A DNA stretch of 64,000 nucleotides, taken from the NCBI GenBank assembly GCA_013298845.1, contig JAAFJN010000012.1, positions 62,001 through 126,000 of the forward strand, read 5' to 3'. Positions 37,301 to 45,524 of the stretch are shown here, one piece after another; position 1 is the stretch's first letter, and every line of letters begins with the position of its first letter. This DNA is from Chitinophagales bacterium (lineage in GTDB: Bacteria; Bacteroidota; Bacteroidia; Chitinophagales; Saprospiraceae). Both the position numbers and the translations under genes were made by a program. The notes beneath the pieces were generated by a model. The model was not told the DNA's origin. It searched no databases and worked only from the letters and a program-made list of their open reading frames with translations.

Positions 37301-37466
37301 ATGTATTTTCGTTGAGGGGGAGGTTGCGTTTTGCTTCCGGGCGGAGGGTAAGCCTTTCGGCGGCCGGACGTTCTCTTTTGGTGGGCACTTTTTTGTCGCC
37401 CGACTGCGCTTGCACCCCGACGGTGGCCAGCAAAGCCAGGACAATTAAATGGGTTGTCTTTTTCAT
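34374..37466 (-). CDS. Secreted M4 (thermolysin-type) metalloprotease with T9SS sorting domain
   Basis: 1030 residues. Signal peptide (HLIVLALLATVGVQAQ), an FTP/PepSY-type propeptide to about 260, then the zinc peptidase: HEMSH at residues 447-451, the third zinc ligand in SGALNESFADIFG, and GGVHINSGITNRAYY with the second catalytic His. After about 620 comes a beta-propeller-like region (ICTSDDNSRLDLADGNG onward) of some 300 residues. The end (NPSNGDVRVRFQM, VVNILGAMVHQY, GTYVIRLESSAGWG) is a type A T9SS domain. It is thus a surface or secreted protease that digests protein outside the cell. The WD/TolB-like segment may bind substrate. Confidence 0.93.
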   Translation of the reverse strand: MKKTTHLIVLALLATVGVQAQSGDKKVPTKRERPAAERLTLRPEAKRNLPLNENTFGIESFNIKTSGPLQRVNAAANVLVDRDADGAPICYRGATDVSRQLKDGVATPANAALAYVASLPLERVESPATEFVVSSVQTDEQDNYHVRLSQQWNGVPVYGSEVVAHSKNGVFEMMNGRYAPTPKLPVAAPAKTAEQAIETVKNHLGTENVKTDWSAMDLTVIGKNTPFEAQLVVYKQRYAWHIEAHPNLMQRVVYFVDAQTGDVVHHYDQTCRLHAHTGTHDHGDATVVNGPVTGTGTDLLGVSRTFGAWQEGATVYMEDASQPMFNTASQMPDEPMGAIVTLDAKNTSPEVSQSFDFDFVKSGNTTFNNTAAVSAHWNSIKSYQYFKNKFNRNSIDGNGGNIISFINVAESNGSSMENAFWNGAAMWYGNGGSTFRKLARGLDVGGHEMSHGVIEKTANLEYQDESGALNESFADIFGAMIDEGDWQIGEDVMQPNTHTCLRDMANPNNGVAQSSPFWQPNHVNQQYFGNQDNGGVHINSGITNRAYYLFATNAAVGIAKAEQVYYKALRDYLTKSSKFVDCRIAVLQAANELYGSAVANAAASAFDQVGIAGSTPSGNYLGQLSANPGTPLIICTSDDNSRLDLADGNGNVLGAVYNTVDIESRPSISDNGVTAVFVNTDKHLILLDFSYANGQINVQSTQISNFPEWRNAAISKDGRFVAGITDAEDNNIYVFDLLLGGSETFELYNPTYTQGQSTGDVLYPDVMEFDYSGEYIMYDAFNELSNTTGQSFTYWDIGFVKFWENGGFTDGTDAPIAKLFSGLPEDVSIGNPTFAKNSPYIVAFDYRDAGIDEHNILGSNVETGDYDVVAGDIGFWGWPNYDMEDKSVLHNRSTNNGGINLVKQGVTSSKITQQGTAQTWIVNHGYGVWYATGTRSLSVGTNDNIGAGMELTAAPNPSNGDVRVRFQMPVSADMRVSVVNILGAMVHQYTVQAVEGNNYFDLDLGTVPAGTYVIRLESSAGWGTVKVVKQ

Positions 37467-37617
37467 GATAAATAAGTTTTTGTTGAAACAAAGGTCGCTA
37501 AAATCTGATTTATCTGTTTAAAAAATTCCCTTTAGAAAGATTTATGTCGTTTTTTTGGCAGTCTCGCCCGCATTATCGCACCTTTGGATTCTTTTTTACC
37601 AACGACCTCTTCTTGGC

Positions 37618-37935
37618 ATGACAAATACCTTTACCATTCAAATTGACGGCAACAAAGCCCGCACCCTGCGCGCTTTATACCCCCGAATTGCCAAAGCATT
37701 GCTCTTTCCTGATCATTTTGGAAAAAACCTCGATGCCCTGTTTGATTGTTTGTGCGATTTGTCCGGCGTTGATGCCCAATTTACCCACGTAACGGTGCAT
37801 ATTGTACACGCCAGTGCTTTTTTGAGCAAAGAAAAACCCGAAAAACGCGCAGCGGCCCTCCAGGTTTTTCAGGATGCTACCCTCCCCGAAAACCGCTACG
37901 ACGACCGTACCTTTGTGGTACTGCTCGATAAATGA
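37618..37935 (+). CDS. Barstar-family ribonuclease inhibitor
   Basis: 105 residues from ATG 37618; the 21 codons upstream in frame are not part of the family. The barstar pattern is visible: TIQIDGNKARTLRALYPRIA, FPDHFGKNLDALFDCLCDL and the closing strand FVVLLDK. Barstars bind and block barnase-type RNases. No barnase-like gene is adjacent; many Bacteroidota carry such orphan inhibitors, perhaps against toxins delivered by other cells. The stop overlaps an upstream ATG of the DPP11 frame (ATGA), suggesting coupled translation with a quite unrelated protein. Confidence 0.85.
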   Translation: MTNTFTIQIDGNKARTLRALYPRIAKALLFPDHFGKNLDALFDCLCDLSGVDAQFTHVTVHIVHASAFLSKEKPEKRAAALQVFQDATLPENRYDDRTFVVLLDK

Positions 37936-37976
37936 TAACCCCAACGCACACTCCCTCAAATAAATATTTCAATACT

Positions 37977-40154
37977 ATGCTCGTGGATAAAAAACGGACT
38001 ACTTCATTGGTCGGCGGCCTGCTTTTGGTGCTCCTGACTGCCCTTTGCAGCAATGCCCAAGGTGGCATGTGGCTGCCCCTGGACCTGAAAAAAAACAACG
38101 AAAAAGAAATGAAATCGCTGGGGCTGAAAATGAAAGCCGACCAGATTTACCACCCCGATAACGCCAGTATCAAAGATGCTATTTGCCAGTTTAACGGCGG
38201 CTGTACCGGCGAAATCATTTCGGCTCAGGGCTTGTTGCTCACCAATCACCACTGCGGTTTCGACGAAATTCAGAGCCACTCTACCCTCGAAAACAACTAC
38301 GTGGACAACGGTTTTTGGGCCGCTACCATGAAAGACGAACTCCCCTGCCCCGATGCCACCGCCATGTTTGTACAACGCATGGAAGATGTTACCATCCCGG
38401 TGTTGCGCGGCGTAACCGCCGAAATGGGCGAACGCGACCGCCAATCGGCGATTGACCAAAATATTAAAACCTTACGCGCCAATACCCGGCTCAAAGCGGG
38501 CGAAGAAATCCTGATTCGCCCTTTTTACGAAGGCAATAAATACTACATGTTTATTACCATCACCTACAAAGACGTGCGTCTGGTGGGTGCGCCGCCTTCG
38601 TCCATTGGTAAATTTGGTGCCGATACCGATAACTGGGTATGGCCCCGCCACACGGGCGACTTTTCCCTGTTCCGGGTCTATATGAGTCCCGATAGCCAGG
38701 CTACCACCTATTCTGAGCGGAATATTCCGTTGGCCCCGCGCCATTTTTTGCCCATTTCGATCAAAGGGCTGGAAGAAGGCGATTTTACAATGGTCTATGG
38801 TTTTCCGGGTCGCACCACCGAGTACCTGCCTTCGGTGGCGGTGCAGCAAATCAGCGACGTACTCAACCCCGCGCGGGTGGGCATACGCGACAAAGCCCTC
38901 AAAATCATGGATGGCTATATGCGCCAGGACCCGGGCATCAAAATTGCTTACGTCGCCAAACAGTCGAGTATTGCCAATGCCTGGAAAAAATGGTTGGGCG
39001 AAATGCAGGGTTTAAAAACCTACAAAGCCTACGAAAAGAAAAAAATGTTCGAAACGGAGTTCCAGAACCGCGTTAAAAACAGCGTGGACCTGAACTACAA
39101 ATATGGCAACCTGCTCGAACGTTTCGAGGTGCAATACAAAAATATTGAGCCATTCTCCCGCGCCCGCGATTACTACTTGGAGGTATTTGTGCGCAACTGC
39201 GAAGTGATGGCCACGGCGGCCGGTCTCAGCAGTTGGTTGGATAGTTACGCCAAATCCGGCACTCCGGCTTTTGCCGGAAAAATCGCTACCACCCGCAACC
39301 AATTAAAGGGTTTTTACAAAGACTACCGCCCCGAAGTGGACAAAGACGTGTTTGCGGGTTTAATTGAAATTTACGCCAAAAACGTTCCCGCCGATTGGGG
39401 GGCCAATACCGTTAACAACACCGTAAATGCCAAGGGCGGCTTTAAATCTTTTGCCGATGACGTTTTTCAAAACAGTTATCTCACCGATGAAAAACGTATG
39501 ATGGCGTTGTTGGAAAAAAGCCCCGGCGATATTGTTGCCGCCTTGGAAAAAGACCCGGCCGTGGTATTTTGGCGGGCAGTGACCAAAGATTACGAGGCCA
39601 ATGTGGCCCCCAAAGTCCGTGAAATTCAGCCGGTAATTACCTCCATGCAGCGCCAATACATGGCCGCGCAAATGGAAGTATTTAAAGAAAAGCGCTTCTT
39701 CCCCGATGCCAATTCCACCCTCCGCCTCACGTACGGGCAGGTGCGCGGGTTCCGCCCCAAAGATGCCGTCATTTACGATTACCGCACTTACCTCGACGGG
39801 GTCATGGAAAAATACATTCCCGGCGATTACGAGTTTGACGTGCCAAAAAAACTCATCGAACTGTACAAAAACAAAGATTACGGCCAATACGCTGCCAAAG
39901 ACGGTCGTATGCCCGTGGCTTTTTTGGGATCGAACCACACCACCGGCGGTAATTCCGGCAGCCCGGCCCTCGACGCAAAAGGCAACTTAGTGGGGCTTAA
40001 TTTCGACCGCGTTTGGGAAGGTACCATGAGCGATGTCAACTACGATCCGGCCATTTGCCGCAACATCATGGTGGATATCCGTTACGTGCTTTTTATTATT
40101 GACAAATACGCCGGTGCCCAGCGGTTGATTAATGAAATGAAGATTATCCGGTAA
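37977..40154 (+). CDS. S46 dipeptidyl-peptidase, DPP11-type (Asp/Glu-specific)
   Basis: 725 residues from ATG 37977, which yields a clean signal peptide (VGGLLLVLLTALCSNAQ); an in-frame ATG at 37932 overlapping barstar is possible. Trypsin-like triad: His in LLTNHHCGFDEIQ (91-92), Asp in the NWVWPRHTGDFSLFR region, Ser660 in TTGGNSGSPA. Residue 678 in LNFDRVWEGTMSD is Arg; in known S46 enzymes Arg here marks DPP11 (cuts after Asp/Glu) and Gly marks DPP7. It works in the periplasm, releasing dipeptides from peptides made by surface proteases such as the M4 enzyme upstream. Confidence 0.92.
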   Translation: MLVDKKRTTSLVGGLLLVLLTALCSNAQGGMWLPLDLKKNNEKEMKSLGLKMKADQIYHPDNASIKDAICQFNGGCTGEIISAQGLLLTNHHCGFDEIQSHSTLENNYVDNGFWAATMKDELPCPDATAMFVQRMEDVTIPVLRGVTAEMGERDRQSAIDQNIKTLRANTRLKAGEEILIRPFYEGNKYYMFITITYKDVRLVGAPPSSIGKFGADTDNWVWPRHTGDFSLFRVYMSPDSQATTYSERNIPLAPRHFLPISIKGLEEGDFTMVYGFPGRTTEYLPSVAVQQISDVLNPARVGIRDKALKIMDGYMRQDPGIKIAYVAKQSSIANAWKKWLGEMQGLKTYKAYEKKKMFETEFQNRVKNSVDLNYKYGNLLERFEVQYKNIEPFSRARDYYLEVFVRNCEVMATAAGLSSWLDSYAKSGTPAFAGKIATTRNQLKGFYKDYRPEVDKDVFAGLIEIYAKNVPADWGANTVNNTVNAKGGFKSFADDVFQNSYLTDEKRMMALLEKSPGDIVAALEKDPAVVFWRAVTKDYEANVAPKVREIQPVITSMQRQYMAAQMEVFKEKRFFPDANSTLRLTYGQVRGFRPKDAVIYDYRTYLDGVMEKYIPGDYEFDVPKKLIELYKNKDYGQYAAKDGRMPVAFLGSNHTTGGNSGSPALDAKGNLVGLNFDRVWEGTMSDVNYDPAICRNIMVDIRYVLFIIDKYAGAQRLINEMKIIR

Positions 40155-40160
40155 ATGAAA

Positions 40161-40626
40161 CGGGTGGCCACAAGGGCCACCCGTACCTCCGTCGTAGCGT
40201 ACACGTTGGCCCATTGTAGCACACACGTTTTTGACAAAAGCCAACAACCCCAAGTGTGCCAAATCTGCCAAATCTATCAGATTTGGTAGATTTATGCCAC
40301 AATTCATCGCCTGCGCAAAGCCAATGCGCACCTTTTAGGAGTCTAATTCCTTGTGCATTTCGCCCGCAAGGCAAACATATTTGAACGGCTGGTGTTTACC
40401 CCACTGACTTTGGATGCACCTGAACGTGTGGTAAACGTGTACCCTACAACGGATAACGTGCATGCCACGCCGAACATTAGTGGAATAAATCTACCAAATC
40501 TGATAGATTTGGTAGATTATACACACTTGGGTGTCGTGGATTTTTTGTCAAATCACGTATACCTTACAACGAGCAACGTGTAATCTACAACAAGCAATAG
40601 TGTACGGGTGGTCCTTGTGGCCACCC
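40161..40626. repeat. Nested inverted-repeat element, 466 bp
   Basis: Outer parts: 40161-40185 (CGGGTGGCCACAAGGGCCAC type hairpin) and 40602-40626, its near reverse complement. Inner palindromes AAATCTGCC/ATCAGATTTGGTAGATTT at 40261-40293 and 40487-40518. GTAGCGTACACGTT at 40194. It fills the whole gap between DPP11 and the AAA ATPase; no gene inside. Confidence 0.7.
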
Positions 40627-40647
40627 TTCTCGATAAATTCAACAAAA

Positions 40648-41724
40648 ATGTACGGAACAAAAGCACACGCCGACACGGTCATACGGTTAATTGAGCACAA
40701 TATAAACATTATGCGCTCGCAGGCGGGGACATTCCGGCCTACGCCAGTGTGCATTTGGGGGCTGCATGGCATTGGGAAAACAGAATTGGTGAAAGGATTG
40801 GCCCAACGGCTGGAAGCGCCGCTGGTGTACATTGCTCCCGCGCAATTTGAAGAAATGGGCGATTTGGTGGGTATGCCCCGGATTGAAGGTTCCGCTACCT
40901 CTTTTGCGCCGCCCGAATGGGTGCCTACCCAGGAAGGGCCGGGTATTTTGCTCCTCGACGACGTGAACCGCGCCGATGACCGAATTCTGCGCGGTATTAT
41001 GCAATTGATGCAGTATTACGAGTTGGTGTCCTGGAAACTCCCGGAGCGCTGGATGATTGTACTCACCGCCAACCCCGACGGCGGCGATTATTCCGTTACC
41101 CCCCTCGACGATGCCATGCTCAACCGAATGCTGCACATCACGATGGAATTTGACGCCAACGTATGGGCGCAATGGGCCGAAACCGCCGGAGTAGATGAAC
41201 GCGGTATTTATTTTGTGCTGGCCTACCCCGAATTGGTAAATGGCCGCCGTACCACACCGCGCTCTTTGGTGCAGTTTTTTGAGTTATTGGCCCCGTTTGA
41301 GCAATTGGACGAACATTTGCCCATGATCAAAATTTTGGGAGAATCTTGTTTGGACCCCGAAACCGTGCAGGCATTTATCAATTTTGTACACCTCAAATTG
41401 GACCGAATGCCCGCCCCGGAAGAAATTTTGGATACCCCCGATTTTGAGGCCGTGGCTGGCCGCGTACAGCGGTTGGTCAACGACGGCACGGTGCAACGGC
41501 TCGATATTTTGTCGGTGATTATTTCCCGCCTCAATTCGTGGCTCATTTCCCGCCCCGATGCCATGACCGAAAAGCGCATGGATAACCTCACCCGCTTTTT
41601 GCTCCTCGAGTTTATTCCCAACGACCTGCGCCTGAGTATGGCCCAGGAACTGGTGCGCCACCCGCACCTCAAAGGCTTGTACGCCAATGGTGCCATTGCG
41701 GAGTTTTTGCTGAAAAAGATGTAG
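40648..41724 (+). CDS. MoxR-like AAA ATPase
   Basis: 358 residues from ATG 40648 (MYGTKAHADTVIRLIEHN). Walker A is WGLHGIGKTELVKGL, Walker B GILLLDDVNRADD, sensor 1 VLTANPDGGDY and the arginine-finger region LDDAMLNRMLHI. The sequence belongs to the MoxR/RavA-like group that usually is encoded beside a VWA or DUF2201 metallopeptidase-like protein; no such gene follows here (the next gene is in the other direction). Role is probably chaperone-like remodelling of a partner located elsewhere. Confidence 0.88.
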   Translation: MYGTKAHADTVIRLIEHNINIMRSQAGTFRPTPVCIWGLHGIGKTELVKGLAQRLEAPLVYIAPAQFEEMGDLVGMPRIEGSATSFAPPEWVPTQEGPGILLLDDVNRADDRILRGIMQLMQYYELVSWKLPERWMIVLTANPDGGDYSVTPLDDAMLNRMLHITMEFDANVWAQWAETAGVDERGIYFVLAYPELVNGRRTTPRSLVQFFELLAPFEQLDEHLPMIKILGESCLDPETVQAFINFVHLKLDRMPAPEEILDTPDFEAVAGRVQRLVNDGTVQRLDILSVIISRLNSWLISRPDAMTEKRMDNLTRFLLLEFIPNDLRLSMAQELVRHPHLKGLYANGAIAEFLLKKM

Positions 41725-41734
41725 TAGGGAATAC

Positions 41735-43012
41735 TTAAAACGCCAAGCCCACCCGAACTTCGCTGTACAATTGGTAGTATGCGCCTTTTGCGTTTCGATC
41801 ACCCGCTGTTAAATGATATGCTACGCGGCCAGCCCCCAATTTCAACTGCGCAAAACCCCGTTTGAAAAAACGTTGTTGGTATCCCCAAAGCAAATAGGTG
41901 CGGTGGTATTCAAGTAGTCTCCTACCAGGTTGAATGGACGAAATACCGGTATTACGACGACGCCATTCGTACTGATAGTGCAGGGCCACAAACGGGCCGG
42001 ATAAGTTATTGCCCGCTTTCCCGACGGCCGTTTTTTGAATTTTATTATAAAACCAGCGCGTTTCAAGGCTGTAAGCACTTTCATCGTCCTGCTCTTCCAT
42101 ATAATTGGATTTGAATTTTGCCCATGAAATGCGCGTACCCAATTCCGTGGAAATGGGCAAATTACCCCATTTTTGCTCAAATGCCACGTGGGGCGAAACG
42201 GCAGTAAAATTTGTAAAATTTCCTTCTTCTATGTTATTGATCCAGCGGCCCCTCAAAATACCCAATAAATCCAGTTTCAACATGCGTTGTTGCTCGTGAA
42301 AACGGGGGCGTACATGTTGTTGTCTTATGGTCGGCCTTGTATTTCGGAACAATGCCGTCGCCATTGTGAAATTAGGTGTAAACTCCAATACTGTGAACTC
42401 AAAACCGCTTCTGGGGGTTGGAAATTGATAAGAAAGTCCCATGCTGACATCCAACAATGTGTACTGCCGAAATTGATGCTGGATACCATAGCGGAGTTGG
42501 ATACGTGGATAGTAGAATTTTTCATAGTTACGTAGCGGTGCACGATTAAAAAATGCAACCAACTCGTTTAGTTCGAGGTATTGTCCCGAAAAATTATGGG
42601 ATCCCCGCCCTTCCCGAACCCGTTTGCGCATGTCAAAATACCAGCGCTGATGCAGTTCGACATCAATGGATGAACTGGGATAACTAATCCAATGCTCTTC
42701 ATCAATTTTTGATGAGACGGTTAATCCCAGCGCAATAGCCGGTGCTATCTTATAACTGAAACCGGCACTTATTAAATTATTGGGATTAGAAACATCAAAT
42801 TGTGGTTGTCCGGTACTGGCCTGTACCTTTTGGCCTATGAACCACACCCAACGGGCGGGTACTTTACGCCCCAACAAATAATCCATTTCCGCCTCCATAC
42901 CAGATGATTGAGCAAGCCGGGTCGCGCCGGGAATCGTGTCGGTTTGAGCAATGGCGGCAGTGGCCACTAAAACCAACGAAAAAAGGATAAAAAGTGTAGT
43001 TTTTAATTGCAT
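41735..43012 (-). CDS. Putative outer-membrane beta-barrel protein
   Basis: 425 residues. Signal peptide (LFILFSLVLVATAAIAQ) and then a long series of amphipathic strands with aromatic residues at their ends (SAGFSYKIAPAIALGLTV, LRYGIQHQFRQYTLLDVSMG, FAQLKLGAGRVAYHL) and a terminal Phe (VRVGLAF). This is the layout of a beta-barrel of the outer membrane. No named family recognised. It converges with the ATPase gene, 10 bases apart. Confidence 0.7.
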   Translation of the reverse strand: MQLKTTLFILFSLVLVATAAIAQTDTIPGATRLAQSSGMEAEMDYLLGRKVPARWVWFIGQKVQASTGQPQFDVSNPNNLISAGFSYKIAPAIALGLTVSSKIDEEHWISYPSSSIDVELHQRWYFDMRKRVREGRGSHNFSGQYLELNELVAFFNRAPLRNYEKFYYPRIQLRYGIQHQFRQYTLLDVSMGLSYQFPTPRSGFEFTVLEFTPNFTMATALFRNTRPTIRQQHVRPRFHEQQRMLKLDLLGILRGRWINNIEEGNFTNFTAVSPHVAFEQKWGNLPISTELGTRISWAKFKSNYMEEQDDESAYSLETRWFYNKIQKTAVGKAGNNLSGPFVALHYQYEWRRRNTGISSIQPGRRLLEYHRTYLLWGYQQRFFKRGFAQLKLGAGRVAYHLTAGDRNAKGAYYQLYSEVRVGLAF

Positions 43013-43196
43013 TGTTGATAGAGGGTTGTTTTAATTTCCGAGAAGAACAAATTGAACGGGAACTTATACATCTGGATAAACAAAATAAGTTGACAAAAGA
43101 TGACGAACATAGAAACAAAATACATCGCGTGCATAACTACATCAGAGCCACCCATCGCACCAAACCCGGTCAAACTGGCGTATTAACGCTTATTAA

Positions 43197-43344
43197 CCCA
43201 CGACTTCAGTCGTGGACCGGCGTACCTGCAACTCGTTTGTCAAACGGTTTTAACCGTTTCCAAGTACAATTTGGCAATAAAAACCGATAAATCGGTTTAG
43301 CCCAATAGAATATTGCCTATGACCCACGACTGAAGTCATGGGTT
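43197..43344. repeat. Cluster of four 18-22 bp palindromes
   Basis: CCACGACTTCAGTCGTGG (43198-43215), AAACGGTTTTAACCGTTT (43242-43259), AAACCGATAAATCGGTTT (43281-43298) and ACCCACGACTGAAGTCATGG (from 43323). The first three are 8-bp arms around 2 bases. The outer two share their sequence. No transposase nearby. The rest of the 43013-43196 gap shows nothing. Confidence 0.75.
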
Positions 43345-43372
43345 GATGCGGTCACTAGTGGGCCAGTATTAC

Positions 43373-43583
43373 TCACTCACACCTCAACATTGCTGTACCG
43401 CTAAACTGGATCGTAAAACCCTGGGTTGATGTCATATTACTCACCAATAACGCGTAAAATACTCCTTTTTTTACCACCATTGGGGCCAAAAAAGCATTGT
43501 CATCCGGGTCATTACAACCAGAATCGCGGGCAGCGTAGGTTTCGCCAATGCAAAAAGGTGATTAGTGCAAGTTGTTTTCTCAT
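43373..43583 (-). pseudogene. Remnant of a secreted Bacteroidota protein gene
   Basis: ATG 43583 starts MRKQLALITFLHW, a signal-peptide-like beginning. After a frame change the DNA reads CIGETYAARDSGCNDPDDN, FLAPMVVKKGVFYALLVSN and GFTIQFSGTAML to a stop at 43373. The latter is the end of a carbohydrate-binding-like module seen in large secreted proteins of this phylum. The middle of the gene is gone. Confidence 0.6.
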
Positions 43584-43617
43584 TGTATATTGTTGTGTTG
43601 TTTAATGACGGTATTTA

Positions 43618-44961
43618 TCAGTATAAATGTGCACCGTACAGCGGTATATTGGTCATCCAATCTTGTTCTCGGTAACGGCTTGTAGAAAGTCTCAGGGACT
43701 TTGGTACATTGTACTTCGTCGCAAAAATACGCAAACTTTTTGATTTTAAATTCTCTTCGGCTTTTACTTCTATTGGAATAATTTCGTTGCGTCGCTGAAT
43801 CAAAAAGTCAATTTCGGCGGTTGCATTCGGGGCCGACCAATAGTATAAATCGTGGTGATTTTTTAGTTGTTGGGCTACAAATTGTTCCGTTAGGGCACCT
43901 TTGAATTCCGTTAATATAGCGTTTTTTTCCAAAAGAATCATTGGATCCAATTGAGCCATTGCGTTGAGTAAGCCAATATCCAGAATAAACAACTTAAAAG
44001 TGTCCAAATCGGTATAGGCATTCAAGGGCAGCCCCGGCTTGGTCACACAATGCACTTTCAATACCAAACCCGCGTCGGTTAGCCAGTTAATGGCCAGTTC
44101 AAAATCTTTGGCGCGGGTACCTTTTTTTATTTGTCCGTAAATGAATTTGCGATTTTCTTTGGCCAATTGGCTAATTATACCATGCCAAACCAGTCGAATA
44201 CGCGGCACAATTTCGACGGGTGCGTGTTTGGCAAAATCATGCTCGTAACCCAGCAATATTTTTTCCTGAATATCCCGTACTGCTTGTATGTCTTTTGAGT
44301 TCCGGTAATGCTCTACTACCTCCGGCATACCACCCGTGAAATAATATAACCGGAGCAGGTCAATCAGTTTTTCGTGAAAAGTATCCAATACAGCCCAGTT
44401 TTGGGCTTCTATCTGTTCTGCCAAAAGTGCGTGATCGGTGTTTTCTAAAAACTCCAAAAAACTCATGGGATACACCCGCAGAAAATCCACTTTACCAACG
44501 GGGAAAGAAGTGTTTTTTTGTAAAGAAACACCCAACAGGGAGCCAGCCGCGACAATATAATATTCCGGGGCCTGTTCATAGAAGTATTTTAGGGCGGTTA
44601 AGCCCTTTTCAGCCTCCTGAATTTCGTCAAATACAAGTAACGTGTTATGGCTGTTTATTTTTCGGCCAACTTCGATTTCAAGGATAGAAACAATCCGTTT
44701 TACGTCAAAATCCGCGAAAAAGACGGATTTTAGGCGTTCACTACTTTCAAAATTAAAATAACACACCTCTTCAAATTCATTTTTCCCAAATTCTTTCATC
44801 AACCACGTTTTCCCAACCTGGCGGGCACCTTGCAAAATAAGCGGTTTCCGGTTCGCATTATGCTTCCATTCCAGCAATTTGTCGTAAAGTTTTCTTTTCA
44901 CAGCGGTATCTATTTTGGGACAAAAATACGCTTTCCTTTGGAAAAGTGTTGCACGTTGCAT
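43618..44961 (-). CDS. AAA_14 / DUF4143 family ATPase
   Basis: 447 residues by the longest frame. Walker A is LQGARQVGKTWLMKEF, Walker B LLVFDEIQEA, sensor GSLLGVSL; the C-terminal DUF4143 half contains ATAEIDFLIQRRNEIIPIEVK, a PD-(D/E)XK-like core (Asp, Glu-x-Lys). These proteins are common, multi-copy and of unknown role in Bacteroidota. The family usually begins near KRKLYDKLLEWK, so a GTG at 44901 is a likely alternative start; the ATG at 44961 lies within a repeat (44932-45017) directly before the gene. It follows rfaE2 in the same direction. Confidence 0.85.
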   Translation of the reverse strand: MQRATLFQRKAYFCPKIDTAVKRKLYDKLLEWKHNANRKPLILQGARQVGKTWLMKEFGKNEFEEVCYFNFESSERLKSVFFADFDVKRIVSILEIEVGRKINSHNTLLVFDEIQEAEKGLTALKYFYEQAPEYYIVAAGSLLGVSLQKNTSFPVGKVDFLRVYPMSFLEFLENTDHALLAEQIEAQNWAVLDTFHEKLIDLLRLYYFTGGMPEVVEHYRNSKDIQAVRDIQEKILLGYEHDFAKHAPVEIVPRIRLVWHGIISQLAKENRKFIYGQIKKGTRAKDFELAINWLTDAGLVLKVHCVTKPGLPLNAYTDLDTFKLFILDIGLLNAMAQLDPMILLEKNAILTEFKGALTEQFVAQQLKNHHDLYYWSAPNATAEIDFLIQRRNEIIPIEVKAEENLKSKSLRIFATKYNVPKSLRLSTSRYREQDWMTNIPLYGAHLY

Positions 44962-45017
44962 TTTTTCCTTCGAAAAAGTGTAACGAAATACATTTTTTCC
45001 TTTGAAAAAGTGTAACG
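44932..45017 (-). repeat. Three tandem operator-like repeats before the DUF4143 gene
   Basis: On the minus strand CGTTACACTTTTTCAAAGG is repeated about every 31 bases, each followed by AAAAA (positions about 44994, 44962 and 44932). Within each, TTTTTC and GGAAAAA form a short dyad. The array fills the space between the rfaE2 stop and the ATPase start. Confidence 0.65.
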
Positions 45018-45524
45018 TTACCGTTTCAGCCCGTGCAAATCTAAAATTCGCTGCTCAATATTGGTGGTAGAATAGCCATCGGCAAATTGCAAACTGCGCA
45101 CTTCGCCGCCGCGCGCCAACACCACATTGCTGCCCACAATTTGTTCGGGTTTCCAGTCGCCGCCCTTTACCAAAACATCGGGTAACAGCGTGGAAATGAG
45201 GTCGAAAGGCGTATCTTCTTCAAAAATCACCACCAAATCTACCGTTTGCAGGGCGGCCAACAGGTGCGCCCGCGTTTTTTCGTCATTAATGGGTCGGTGC
45301 GGTCCTTTTAACCTGCTCACCGATTCGGAGGCATTGAGGCCCACCACGAGGCGTTGGCCCAGGTCGCGGGCTTCGGCGAGGTACTGAATATGACCGTAGT
45401 GCAGAATATCAAAACAGCCGTTGGTAAATACCACCCGGCTGCCTTCCTGTTTCCAGTGCGCTACCGTGGCGGCGGCCTCGGTGCGCGTTTGTATTTTATG
45501 CTGAATAGCGTGTAAGGCTTCCAT
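45018..45524 (-). CDS. rfaE2: D-glycero-beta-D-manno-heptose 1-phosphate adenylyltransferase (RfaE2/HldE-C type)
   Basis: 168 residues. Nucleotidyltransferase with VFTNGCFDILHYGHIQYL (the HxGH-type motif), VGLNASESVSRLKGP and VLVKGGDWKPEQIVG. It makes ADP-heptose for lipopolysaccharide cores, as a separate protein with no kinase half. The start codon overlaps the obgE stop by one base (TAATG), so the two are co-translated. Confidence 0.92.
   Translation of the reverse strand: MEALHAIQHKIQTRTEAAATVAHWKQEGSRVVFTNGCFDILHYGHIQYLAEARDLGQRLVVGLNASESVSRLKGPHRPINDEKTRAHLLAALQTVDLVVIFEEDTPFDLISTLLPDVLVKGGDWKPEQIVGSNVVLARGGEVRSLQFADGYSTTNIEQRILDLHGLKR

Noticed and set aside
43013-43290. Plus-strand frame of 92 codons
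   Set aside because: Runs through the palindrome cluster and has no conserved features.
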